This document shows, piece after piece, positions 38,256 through 45,373 of a stretch of 49,817 bases of DNA. The stretch is from IMG/VR virus record IMGVR_UViG_3300043398_000437, positions 1-49,817 of that record; one strand, written 5' to 3'. How positions within the stretch are numbered: position 1 is the first letter of the stretch; each line of letters starts with the position of its first letter. This DNA comes from a virus. The notes under the pieces were generated by a model, which saw only the letters and a program-made list of their open reading frames with translations, was not told the origin of the DNA and searched no databases. Made by a program: the position numbers and the translations under genes.

Positions 38256-38488
38256 CGCGACCGCGCCTTGGCGACCCTGCGCAGCCGTGCGCGCTTCGGG
38301 CACTCCGCGCCCATGTTCCACCACTCGCGCCAGCGGTGCGTGCATCCCGCGGCGACGCACGTGGCGCACGGCACGATCGGGTCGCCAGGCTTCCAGCGCT
38401 TCTCGCGCGGCGGCATCCGGGACCCGCAGCACTCGCACTTCACCATCGCCGTATGGCTTGCGGCGAACGCCGTGAACGGTCGACTCAT
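38252..38488 (-). CDS. Cys-rich zinc-binding protein
   Basis: 78 residues from ATG 38488. KCECCGSRMPPREKRWKPGDPIVPCATCVAAGCTHRW carries seven Cys and a His; a basic tail follows. It is likely a two-zinc ribbon, perhaps nucleic-acid binding. The 4-nt overlaps on both sides are consistent with the gene run. Confidence 0.6.
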   Translation of the reverse strand: MSRPFTAFAASHTAMVKCECCGSRMPPREKRWKPGDPIVPCATCVAAGCTHRWREWWNMGAECPKRARLRRVAKARSR

Positions 38489-38973
38489 GCGTGCCTCGCC
38501 GCGCGGCGCGACTTCCGAAACGCCAATTCAAGCTGCTGCACCGGTGCCCTCCGTTGCTTGTCCAATCTGCGCCGCGACCCTGCCCGCTCCTCGTCGACGA
38601 ACGCCGGCTCGAGGTACACGTCGAGGCTCGGCAGCGCGAGCTGCATCCATCCCTCGAGGGCCATCTGCGCGGCGGCGAGCGAGAGCATGGCCACGCCCGT
38701 TCCGCCCGTCTCCGCCTGCCAGCCCTCGACCTGCTCTCGCCGCAGGCGACCGCGCTCCTCGAGCCGCTTGGCTGCCTTGCGCAGCGTGCGGTACTGCAGG
38801 CCGGTCTCCAGCATCAGCGCGTCGTTGGTGGCCGACCCGCCGAGCGACCGGATCGCTCCCACGAGGGCCCGCTCCGAGTCGCCCACGCCGTCGAGCGCCA
38901 TGCACGTGTCGCACGCCTCGACGCCGACCCGCTTCGCCTTCCCGCACTCGCAAACGGCCGACCGCTTCGACAC
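38485..38973 (-). CDS. Zinc knuckle plus winged-HTH protein
   Basis: 162 residues from GTG 38973. CECGKAKRVGVEACDTC (zinc), then a wHTH (ERALVGAIRSLGGSATNDALMLETGLQYRTLRKAAKRLEERGRLRREQ) and a helical/hydrophobic C-domain. The 18-nt element (38568-38585) is translated in frame near residues 130-136 and a GGAGGGCAC leader with GTG follows it. The last 18 residues may therefore be a separate mini-ORF and the ancestral stop may have been lost. A DNA-binding regulator is likely. Confidence 0.6.
   Translation of the reverse strand: MSKRSAVCECGKAKRVGVEACDTCMALDGVGDSERALVGAIRSLGGSATNDALMLETGLQYRTLRKAAKRLEERGRLRREQVEGWQAETGGTGVAMLSLAAAQMALEGWMQLALPSLDVYLEPAFVDEERAGSRRRLDKQRRAPVQQLELAFRKSRRAARHA
38568..38585 (-). 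repeat. 18-nt intergenic element, copy 12 (inside an ORF)
   Basis: Perfect consensus but translated in the wHTH gene. It is followed after 15 nt by GGAGGGCAC (38552-38544), as in copies 8 and 11. Confidence 0.8.
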
Positions 38974-38976
38974 GGA

Positions 38977-39153
38977 TCACCTCCCCGTCATGAGTCGCTC
39001 GACCACCGCCTTCACGCCGAGCGTCCACCCGCGCACGAAGCCGATCCGCATGCCCGTCGTCCCGATGAGCACCATGAGCAGCGCGAAGCGCCCCGGCGAG
39101 ATGTCCCACTGCGCCGCGAGCGCCACGGCGACCGCCATCGCCACGACGTTCAC
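38977..39153 (-). CDS. 58-residue membrane protein
   Basis: GTG 39153 overlaps the upstream stop (GTGA); the stop TGA is 3 nt before the next GTG, with GGGGAGG ahead. Sequence: VNVVAMAVAVALAAQWDISPGRFALLMVLIGTTGMRIGFVRG..., i.e. two hydrophobic helices and a short basic tail. It could be a holin-like or superinfection membrane protein. Unassigned. Confidence 0.55.
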   Translation of the reverse strand: MNVVAMAVAVALAAQWDISPGRFALLMVLIGTTGMRIGFVRGWTLGVKAVVERLMTGR

Positions 39154-39395
39154 GGCTGCTCCTCACCGTTCAGCAGGCGCTCGGCGAGCGCTACGAGCCG
39201 CGCCACCTCTGCCTCGCCCATCCCGCACCGGCCGGTGTTGGCGAACCTGGGCAGCGCGATCCCCATCATGCGGAGCCGCTGGGCGCGCGAGACCGCGCTC
39301 ATGTACGTGAGGCCGGTCCGCTCGGCCACTTCGCCCATCGTGTCGCTGGCGTAGTAGGCCCGAATGAACTGCTCGTTCGTGCACTTGCGCGTCAC
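39150..39395 (-). CDS. Small HTH protein
   Basis: 81 residues from GTG 39395. TNEQFIRAYYASDTMGEVAERTGLTYMSAVSRAQRLRMMGIALPRF is a helix-turn-helix with a recognition helix at MSAVSRAQRLR. It resembles small phage DNA-binding proteins. Coupled to the helicase-loader gene. Confidence 0.6.
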   Translation of the reverse strand: MTRKCTNEQFIRAYYASDTMGEVAERTGLTYMSAVSRAQRLRMMGIALPRFANTGRCGMGEAEVARLVALAERLLNGEEQP

Positions 39396-39928
39396 TTCGC
39401 ACCTCCCTTGCCCAGGAGCCCGGCGACGAGGTCGGCGCCGGCCAGCTGCCCACGCCGCTCGACGTGGGCCTCGAGCGCGCCCGAGTTGGCCTCACGCCGC
39501 TGGCCGTCGAGGTAGCCCTTCAGGTACCGCTCGAACTGCGCCCGCAGCGTTGGCAGGTCCGTCTCGAGCGTGTGGCAGATGGTTCGCCAGCCGAGCGCGT
39601 CGACCGCGTGCGCGACTGCCGGATGCGACCACGGCGGCGAGCGGTTGTAGCCGTAGTTCCGGATCGCGCGCTGCACCTCGCCCCATGCCGCCCCGGCGTC
39701 GATCGCGTCCACCCGCGCCTCGGCAACCCGCCGGCGGATGTCCGAGATGCACGGCGGGTGAGGCGGCCCCTCAGCGAGGTACGCGCGGAGGGCGCGCATG
39801 GCTTCGCTGGCGGGCAGATCTTCGAGCATGGCTGTCCAGAGCCGCAACATGCTTTCCGTAGCCACCACGCGCCCGGGAAAGGCATCCACGATGTTCCCGA
39901 GCAGCTTCGTCGTCTCCGCGATGTTCAT
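39392..39928 (-). CDS. Helicase loader/inhibitor-like replication protein
   Basis: 178 residues from ATG 39928. NIAETTKLLGNIVDAFPGRVVATESMLRLWTAMLEDLPASEAMRALRAYLAEGPPHPPCISDIRRRVAEARVD has the layout of phage G39P-type helicase loaders (N-domain with the HPPxIxDI turn). The C-terminal helix-rich part would contact the helicase. It overlaps the initiator by 4 nt. Confidence 0.65.
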   Translation of the reverse strand: MNIAETTKLLGNIVDAFPGRVVATESMLRLWTAMLEDLPASEAMRALRAYLAEGPPHPPCISDIRRRVAEARVDAIDAGAAWGEVQRAIRNYGYNRSPPWSHPAVAHAVDALGWRTICHTLETDLPTLRAQFERYLKGYLDGQRREANSGALEAHVERRGQLAGADLVAGLLGKGGAK

Positions 39929-40908
39929 TGGCCGACTCCTCTCCGCTCCATCTCGGCTGCGAGGGCGCGCAGGTCGTCACCGGTCGGAGCGGCGGATCCG
40001 GTCCCGAGGCCGATGCGCGCCGGCGCCGCGAGCTTGTCGAAGTGCTGGCGCAACGTGCCAATGTCCGGCGTGGCCCCAGCAAGGAACCGCGGCGGCGCGT
40101 CGAAGAGCACGTCGATCCGCCGGCACACCTCGTCGGCGCCGACCGCGCCGATCAGCGGGTACAGCAGCCCGAATGCCTTGCCGTCCCAGAACGGATTCGA
40201 GCCGGTGCGCTCAGCGTAGCGAGAATTCCAGTGGTCGGTCGTCCGCCGGCGAGCCGCAGTTACGGCGTCGTCCTGCTTCGGCGCGCGCACGCGCGGAGTG
40301 CTCTTACCTACGGTCTCTGAGATCTTCTCCGGATCCGGACCCAGAGAAAGACTCAGACTCTGAGATTGACTTAGAGGATGGGTGAGGCCACCCATGGCAT
40401 TACCGGTGGCGGCATGGATGCCGCCACCCATGGCGCCATCAGTCGATGACTTGAGAATCTCGACACTTCCGAATGTCTCGTCCCACGCCCGCTGAACCAG
40501 ATCAGAGGGCTCATTGGGAAGGGAGCATCGGAGCGACTCGATGTGCTCGAACTTCAGCGCCGAGTCCGGCATCGAGCGCCACCGACGCCACCAGACCCGG
40601 AGCACTTGGTGGTTCGGTCGATGGCAGTAGCGCGGCGCGTTCTGCACGCGGAGCACGCGGTGCGCCTTGTCGTACTGCGCGAAGCCGGCGGGGAGCTGGG
40701 CCCATAGTTCCGCGAGCCGCTCTGGGGTCACTTCGATCTCCTCGGCGATGGCGGCCCACCCGATGACGCAGCACCCCGGCAGGCCCGCGTTGTGCCGGCC
40801 AGTGACCAGGAAGACCCCGAGCACCTTCACCTCGGCCGACTTGCCGCGGAAGGCATCCCAAAAACGCGGCACGATAACGCCGGTGTGCTCGAATTCCTGA
40901 GCGCTCAT
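39925..40908 (-). CDS. Phage replication initiator (O-like)
   Basis: 327 residues from ATG 40908. N-terminal winged-helix DNA-binding region (IVPRFWDAFRGKSAEVKVLGVFLVTGRHNAGLPGCCVIGWAAIAEEIEVTPERLAELWAQL). A low-complexity stretch from about residue 165 (MGGGIHAATGNAMGGLTHP, then SQSQSLSLSL) is encoded by repeat-rich DNA (candidate origin, 40328-40434). A C-terminal domain may recruit the loader. The pattern (initiator carrying its origin, loader next door) parallels lambda O-P. Confidence 0.7.
   Translation of the reverse strand: MSAQEFEHTGVIVPRFWDAFRGKSAEVKVLGVFLVTGRHNAGLPGCCVIGWAAIAEEIEVTPERLAELWAQLPAGFAQYDKAHRVLRVQNAPRYCHRPNHQVLRVWWRRWRSMPDSALKFEHIESLRCSLPNEPSDLVQRAWDETFGSVEILKSSTDGAMGGGIHAATGNAMGGLTHPLSQSQSLSLSLGPDPEKISETVGKSTPRVRAPKQDDAVTAARRRTTDHWNSRYAERTGSNPFWDGKAFGLLYPLIGAVGADEVCRRIDVLFDAPPRFLAGATPDIGTLRQHFDKLAAPARIGLGTGSAAPTGDDLRALAAEMERRGVGQ
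40328..40434. other. Candidate replication origin inside the initiator gene
   Basis: Within 107 bp: the palindrome TCCGGATCCGGA (40328-40339); CTCAG-ACT-CTGAG (40352-40364); two direct 12-bp repeats GCCACCCATGGC (40387-40398 and 40423-40434); and between them an inverted repeat with 11-bp arms GGTGGCGGCAT/ATGCCGCCACC (40405-40428). The neighbouring 40340-40380 is relatively AT-rich for this genome. Iterons inside an initiator gene next to a low-GC stretch are the lambda-type origin design. Inference only. Confidence 0.5.
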
Positions 40909-41153
40909 CGACCAAGCCTCCGCGCGCGCTCGCCGATCTGGCGCATCTTGGCGTCGACGTCGGAGCCGACGCGATGACCCTCGAGCCACCCGTCGTGCCA
41001 CTCGCGGCGGCGCACCTGGGCCACTCGCAGGTACACCTCGGCGACGAACCTGGCGAGCGCCCTCCACATCCACCAGAACCAGGACGCGACCGCCGCCAGG
41101 AGCCCGCAGACTCCCAGCGCGGTGATGATCCCGAACACGAGAGCGCGAGTCAT
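40905..41153 (-). CDS. Small single-TM protein
   Basis: 82 residues from ATG 41153. One membrane helix (VFGIITALGVCGLLAAVASWFWWMW) then a basic helical cytosolic domain (RALARFVAEVYLRVAQVRRREWHDGWLEG). It may anchor phage replication machinery to membrane; unknown. Confidence 0.55.
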   Translation of the reverse strand: MTRALVFGIITALGVCGLLAAVASWFWWMWRALARFVAEVYLRVAQVRRREWHDGWLEGHRVGSDVDAKMRQIGERARRLGR

Positions 41154-41368
41154 GGCGGACCTCCTGCGCGGTTCCAGGGCGGCGTCCACCCCGGGTCGGT
41201 CTGCTGCTCTTCGGTCGGGACGTCGCGGGTCACGGTCACGGTGGCGAGCGTTCCGGCACACCATGGGTCGGCGCCGACGGCTCCGCCGAGCTCGACGGCC
41301 GGCCGCCATCCCTTGGCCTCCCACGCGGGAAGGTCGGCGAGAAGGACACGGTGAAACTCGCGGGTCAT
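41150..41368 (-). CDS. Small phage protein of unknown function
   Basis: 72 residues from ATG 41368. MTREFHRVLLADLPAWEAKGWRPAVELGGA then a strand (TLATVTVTRDVPTEEQQ) and a Pro/Trp tail. It resembles small phage proteins of the type RVxxxDLPxWExKGWRP. Function unknown. Confidence 0.6.
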   Translation of the reverse strand: MTREFHRVLLADLPAWEAKGWRPAVELGGAVGADPWCAGTLATVTVTRDVPTEEQQTDPGWTPPWNRAGGPP

Positions 41369-41946
41369 CGACGGGCCCCGCAGATCGAGAAGTAGACCTT
41401 CTTGGAGTGCGCTCCGATGGACTCGTGCGCCACCTTGCCGGCAGGCTCGAGCTTGCGCAGGTGGCGCAGCACGGTGCGCGTCGACATGCTCGCGCGCTCG
41501 GCGAGCTGATAGAGGTCCATCGCCCCGTGGATGGCGAGCGTCTCGATCAGTCGGTCGCGGTTGTCCGCACGGAGCTCGCCACGGAGCCGCCGCTGCGTCC
41601 GGGCGTGCTGCCTACGCCGCTTCTCCAGGCATGGCCCGCATGAGGCCTTCCCTGGCGCAGCGGCCCGGTCGGTGCGCTTGCAGGTCACGCACGTGCCGTT
41701 TCGCTGTGCCCTTCGAACGGCGCGAGCATTGAGCTTCCGCTGGTGATCCCGACAAGGGACGCACGTGCGCATCCCATCGTCGGCCTCGGCCTTGCGGCAG
41801 ATCGAGCACACCCCATCGGCCTGTACCTCGGCCAGGATGGCGGCGGCGCGCTTCCGCTCGATCAGGCGACACGCCAGGCAGAGCAGGTACTTGGGGCTCG
41901 TGTGTGTTCGACCGCATCGAGTGCAGTCGTGGGCCAGTCGCGGCAT
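41365..41946 (-). CDS. Multi-zinc-finger plus winged-HTH regulator
   Basis: 193 residues from ATG 41946. Four pairs of Cys-x2-Cys: CTRCGRTHTSPKYLLCLAC, CSICRKAEADDGMRTCVPC, CVTCKRTDRAAAPGKASCGPC, plus basic linkers. A C-terminal wHTH follows (DRLIETLAIHGAMDLYQLAERASMSTRTVLRHLRKLEPAG). A DNA-binding regulator or replication accessory is likely. The tandem knuckles look like repeats of one unit. Confidence 0.65.
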   Translation of the reverse strand: MPRLAHDCTRCGRTHTSPKYLLCLACRLIERKRAAAILAEVQADGVCSICRKAEADDGMRTCVPCRDHQRKLNARAVRRAQRNGTCVTCKRTDRAAAPGKASCGPCLEKRRRQHARTQRRLRGELRADNRDRLIETLAIHGAMDLYQLAERASMSTRTVLRHLRKLEPAGKVAHESIGAHSKKVYFSICGARR

Positions 41947-41948
41947 GG

Positions 41949-42272
41949 CTACGCTGCCTCCGTCGACACCGGCACGCGTTCGCAGGAGAACGCCGCTCGG
42001 CTGAAGTAGGCCCACAGCTGCTTTCCGCCGGCGAAGTTGGGCGGCGGCGGATTGCGGCGCACGTGCGCCATCGCCGCGAGCCGCTGCTCCTCGGTGAGCG
42101 ACAGCCACCAGGCCTTGGCCTCGGCCGCGTCGGCATCCCTGGCCTCGCGCGCCCGGCGGCGGTCGCGCGCCATCGCGCACTGGGCGGTGCAGGTCTTCCG
42201 CGGCCGGCAGGCGCGGTCCTGCTCGATGCGCGCCCCGCACTCGGAGCAGGCGCCCACTCGACGCGCGCTCAC
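41949..42272 (-). CDS. Zinc-finger protein
   Basis: 107 residues from GTG 42272 (GTGA). CSECGARIEQDRACRPRKTCTAQC followed by an Arg/Ala helix (ARDRRRAREARDADAAEAKAWWLSLTEEQRLAAMAHVRRN) and a Gly/Pro turn. The start resembles the N-terminal Cys motifs common in phage proteins that interact with RNA polymerase or DNA. Not assigned. Confidence 0.55.
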   Translation of the reverse strand: MSARRVGACSECGARIEQDRACRPRKTCTAQCAMARDRRRAREARDADAAEAKAWWLSLTEEQRLAAMAHVRRNPPPPNFAGGKQLWAYFSRAAFSCERVPVSTEAA

Positions 42273-42853
42273 CGGACCACCTGCGGCAGCGCCTTGGGCA
42301 CGCGCTTCATGACCTGCTCGGCGGTGTCGAAGATCACCTGCATCAGCAGGTAGCCGCCAGGCGGAAGCGAGTCGAGCAGCAGCCGGAACAGCCGCGCGAG
42401 CTCGGGCGCGATCGCCTCGCGAACCGCCGCGGCGCTGCCCATGCCCCGGATTCCCTGCGAGGACTTCAGGATGACGTGCGAGATGCGTCCGTTGATCGCG
42501 CACGCCGCCTGGGGCAGCGGCAGGTCAAGTCGGTAGTCTGCCGGGTTCTCGAGCGCCTCCCAGATCAGCACCCCGGCGTCGAGCCGCAGCTTCGTGGCCA
42601 GCTGCAGCGCATAGATCCCGACGTCGGCGATGGCGTCCAGGATCTCGTCGTTGGTCTTCGCCTCCGCGAGTTCCCCGAGTTCCTCGGAGATGCCGAGCGT
42701 TGGCTTGGTCTCGTCCTGGTAGCCGAACGAGGTCACCTCCCAGCGGTACAGCCGGAGCTGAAGCGCGCTGATCGGGTCGGCCGGCAGGTCCGGCGCGTTG
42801 AGCGCGCAGTACGTGTCACTCGCCGCCTTCGCGCGCTGAGCAAGGGTGTTCAT
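42269..42853 (-). CDS. MazG-like nucleoside triphosphate pyrophosphohydrolase
   Basis: 194 residues from ATG 42853. Core ISEELGELAEAKTNDEILDAIADVGIYALQLATKL contains the Glu-x-x-Glu...Glu-x-x-Asp magnesium ligands of all-alpha NTP pyrophosphatases. The C-terminal half is a Pro/Leu-rich helical tail unlike MazG. Phage members are thought to adjust host nucleotide or alarmone pools. Here it could also remove non-canonical dNTPs. Confidence 0.75.
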   Translation of the reverse strand: MNTLAQRAKAASDTYCALNAPDLPADPISALQLRLYRWEVTSFGYQDETKPTLGISEELGELAEAKTNDEILDAIADVGIYALQLATKLRLDAGVLIWEALENPADYRLDLPLPQAACAINGRISHVILKSSQGIRGMGSAAAVREAIAPELARLFRLLLDSLPPGGYLLMQVIFDTAEQVMKRVPKALPQVVR

Positions 42854-43047
42854 CGCTTCACCTCCCTCCGGTTCTTCGCAGCCTCTCCCTCGTAGACCTC
42901 GGCCAGCTCGACGCCGCCGATGCCCAGCTTCCGCAGGGCCACCGTGAGCGCCGCGACTCGACGCCGTGCCACCGAAGCCACCTCGCGGCGGCACGCGTTG
43001 CGCTCGACCATCTCGGCGATGGCGGCGGGCATGGTGCGGGCGCTCAC
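42850..43047 (-). CDS. Small basic helical protein
   Basis: 65 residues from GTG 43047. ARTMPAAIAEMVERNACRREVASVARRRVAALTVALRKLGIGGVELAEVY. One or two helices, Arg-rich; no motif. Between MazG-like and MTase genes with 4-nt overlaps. Confidence 0.5.
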   Translation of the reverse strand: MSARTMPAAIAEMVERNACRREVASVARRRVAALTVALRKLGIGGVELAEVYEGEAAKNRREVKR

Positions 43048-43982
43048 CGCGCGCCCCCGAACAGCGAGCCCTGCCGCTCCACGCTCGCCTCTGCGAGATT
43101 CTTCACGGCCTGGCGGTAGTAGCTGGCCTTGAGTTCGGCGCCGACGAACCGCCGTCCCTCCTGCAGCGCGACGTAGCCCTCGGAGCCGATGCCGGTGAAC
43201 GGTGAAAGCACCACGTCACCGGGGTTGCTCCACAGCCGGATCCCGCGTCGGATGACCTCGAGTTGCAGCGGGCAGATGTGCCGTTCGTCGTCGTTCTCTC
43301 GCGCGCTCCGGTACTGCAGCGTCTCAGACGGGTTGATGTCCTGCGTGCACTTCGCGAACCCCTCATCGTCAACGCCGGCATCCGTCGTCACCCATACCGG
43401 CGACGCGTACCGCTGCCACGTCTCGACCTTCGCTAGCGCGTCCTCGGCGTGCGTGACCGGCTCGTCGTTCGCGCCCGGCTTCCGCACCGTGATGAGGTAG
43501 TCCGGGATCCCCTGCCGCGACATAGACGAGTCCTTGCGGATGGTCTTGTGCAGCAGTCCCAGCGCCTTCGTGCGCTGCATCGCCGTGACCGGGTCCTTCC
43601 AGATGCAGACCTTGGAGTGGTAGATGAACCCCTCAGCCTCGAACGCCCGCAGCAGGTCGCCGGGGAAGTCGCGCAGCCCGATGTGGCCGTGCCGCTCCTT
43701 CGAGGTCGGCAGGTCCATGCAGTGGAACGAGATGAGCCGGCCCGGCTTCATCACGCGGAAGAGCTCGCGCACCAGCCAGGAGAAGTGCGCCATGAACTCG
43801 GCGCTGCTGCGCACGTTGCCCATGTCGCGCGGCGAGTTGCTATAGACGTAGAGCGACTCGAACGGCGGGCTGAAGATGCTGTAGTGCATCGACGACGCGG
43901 GCAGGCCGCGCAGCGCCTCGACGCAATCAGCGTTGTAGACGGCGAACTTCTCAGTGACGTGCTGATCGACCACCTTGCTCAT
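43044..43982 (-). CDS. Beta-class DNA methyltransferase (N4-cytosine or N6-adenine)
   Basis: 312 residues from ATG 43982, overlapping the helicase stop. Motif IV SPPF appears first (HYSIFSPPFESLYVYS, about residue 40), the AdoMet motif last (VVLSPFTGIGSEGYVALQEGRRFVGAEL). This is the beta-class permutation. SPPF rather than DPPY allows either N4-mC or N6-mA. Middle: FHCMDLPTSKERHGHIGLRDFPGDLLRAFEAEGF, WKDPVTAMQRTKALGLLHKT. With the C5 MTase it gives a second methylation activity. No cognate nuclease seen, so an orphan protective role is likely. Confidence 0.85.
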   Translation of the reverse strand: MSKVVDQHVTEKFAVYNADCVEALRGLPASSMHYSIFSPPFESLYVYSNSPRDMGNVRSSAEFMAHFSWLVRELFRVMKPGRLISFHCMDLPTSKERHGHIGLRDFPGDLLRAFEAEGFIYHSKVCIWKDPVTAMQRTKALGLLHKTIRKDSSMSRQGIPDYLITVRKPGANDEPVTHAEDALAKVETWQRYASPVWVTTDAGVDDEGFAKCTQDINPSETLQYRSARENDDERHICPLQLEVIRRGIRLWSNPGDVVLSPFTGIGSEGYVALQEGRRFVGAELKASYYRQAVKNLAEASVERQGSLFGGAR

Positions 43983-45373
43983 GCGCCCTCCTGAATCCAC
44001 GCCGGCACTCGTTGCCGGACCTTCGCCTGGTAGCTGTTGGTGGTGCGCGACTGCCCGCGCACCGCGTCACGCACGACGTCCCGCGTCTCCGCGGCGAGCT
44101 CCTCGGCCATGGCCAAGGCGTCGCGCTCCTTCCTCTCGAGGTTCCGCACCACCGCGCCCTCCACCTCGGACGCGAAGATGTGGACATTGACCGGCTTGCG
44201 CTGGCCGAACCGCCAGCACCGACGCACGGCCTGGTAGTAGGACTCCCACGAGTCCGTCACGCCCACGAAAGCCATCGAGGCGCAGTGCTGCCAGTTCAGC
44301 CCGAACCCAGCGATCGACGCCTTGGTGACGATCACTCGGTACTTTCCAGTCGCAAACCCGACGAGCGCCGCCTCCTTCGCGTCGGCATCCATCGAGCCGC
44401 GCACCTCGACTGCGCCGTCGATGGCCGCCGAGAGCGCCTCGGACTCGGCGTTGAGGTCGCACCACACGACCCACGCGCCCGGCGTCGAGTTGACCAGGGC
44501 GGCGCAGTCGCGCACGCGCTGCTCGACGCTAGCCTTACGCGCCGCTCGGCGCTCCATGAGATCGGTCGCCTCGACCGCGAACAGCATCCCTCTCGCCCGC
44601 ACCGTCGCCACGTCGGCGGGTGCGATGTGCTGGTGCACCTGCAGTGGCGGCAGCGCGTAGCCCCCGTCCTCGTAGCCCAGGTCGCTCGGCCGGCGCATCA
44701 GCGCGGCCCACGACGCCACCCACCGCCAGAAGATGGCCCGGGCGTGGCCCTTGAGCCGCCAGACCTGCGTCTCTCCGCCGTCGTGGCAGAAGTACTCGGC
44801 GAGCATCTCGGGGCGCGTGCAGATGCCCAGGAACTCGGCGTGCGTACCGAGCTCCGTGTAGTCGTTCGGCGCCGGCGTTGCGGTGGCCGCGAGTCTGAAC
44901 GGGATCGACTCGCTGAACGCGAGCAGCGTCTTCAGCGTCTCGGCGGTGTGATGCTTGATTATGGACGACTCGTCGAGGACGATGCCGCCGAGCCCATCGG
45001 GTAAGAACCGGTGGATCCGATCGTAGTTGGTGATGTTCACGCCGTTGCGCATGTCCGAGGCGTCGCGGCACAGGGTGACATCGACGCCCATGACCACGCC
45101 CTCGGCGACCGTCTGCGCCGCCACGGCGAGCGGGGCCAGAATCAGGACGCGCTGCCCGGTGTAGGCGGCGACGTGCCGCGCCCACTCGAGCTGCATCCGG
45201 CTCTTGCCGAGCCCGGTGTCGGCGAAGATGGCGGCGCGTCCGCGGCGCAGCGCCCACGCGACGAGATCTTGCTGGAACGGGAACAGGTCGTCATGGAGCT
45301 TAGGCACCTCACCGATGCCCGTCGGCACGTGGCGCGACAGCTTGCCGGCCACGAAGTCCTCGTAGGTCGTCAC
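43979..45373 (-). CDS. SNF2/DEAD-type helicase
   Basis: 464 residues from GTG 45373. Motif I ADTGLGKS (about residue 52), Ia LILAPLAVAAQ, II VLDESSII (Asp-Glu-Ser-Ser instead of DEAH), III ATATPAPNDYTELGTHAEFL, V/VI region RVIVTKASIAGFGLNWQHCASMAFVGVTDSWESYYQAVRRCWRFGQRKPVNVHIF. The last contains the Arg fingers. Typical phage SNF2-family ATPase, often next to MTases. Probably replication or recombination related. Confidence 0.88.
   Translation of the reverse strand: MTTYEDFVAGKLSRHVPTGIGEVPKLHDDLFPFQQDLVAWALRRGRAAIFADTGLGKSRMQLEWARHVAAYTGQRVLILAPLAVAAQTVAEGVVMGVDVTLCRDASDMRNGVNITNYDRIHRFLPDGLGGIVLDESSIIKHHTAETLKTLLAFSESIPFRLAATATPAPNDYTELGTHAEFLGICTRPEMLAEYFCHDGGETQVWRLKGHARAIFWRWVASWAALMRRPSDLGYEDGGYALPPLQVHQHIAPADVATVRARGMLFAVEATDLMERRAARKASVEQRVRDCAALVNSTPGAWVVWCDLNAESEALSAAIDGAVEVRGSMDADAKEAALVGFATGKYRVIVTKASIAGFGLNWQHCASMAFVGVTDSWESYYQAVRRCWRFGQRKPVNVHIFASEVEGAVVRNLERKERDALAMAEELAAETRDVVRDAVRGQSRTTNSYQAKVRQRVPAWIQEGA

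Noticed and set aside
38252-38290. TTGGCGACCCTGCGCAG as a copy of the element
   Set aside because: It lacks the 3' half, lies inside the Cys-rich gene and has no spacing relation to a start.
6188-38585. 18-nt element as a sigma-54 promoter (GGGCA...GCA resembles the -24/-12 boxes)
   Set aside because: The distance between the GG and GC elements is 2 nt too long in all copies, and the position before the start would leave almost no leader.
6188-38585. 18-nt element as a rho-independent terminator
   Set aside because: No self-complementary arms and no U-run on the transcript strand.
43044-45373. Type III restriction-modification pair (MTase plus helicase)
   Set aside because: The helicase is an SNF2-type ATPase without a visible nuclease domain and the MTase lacks type III Mod architecture.
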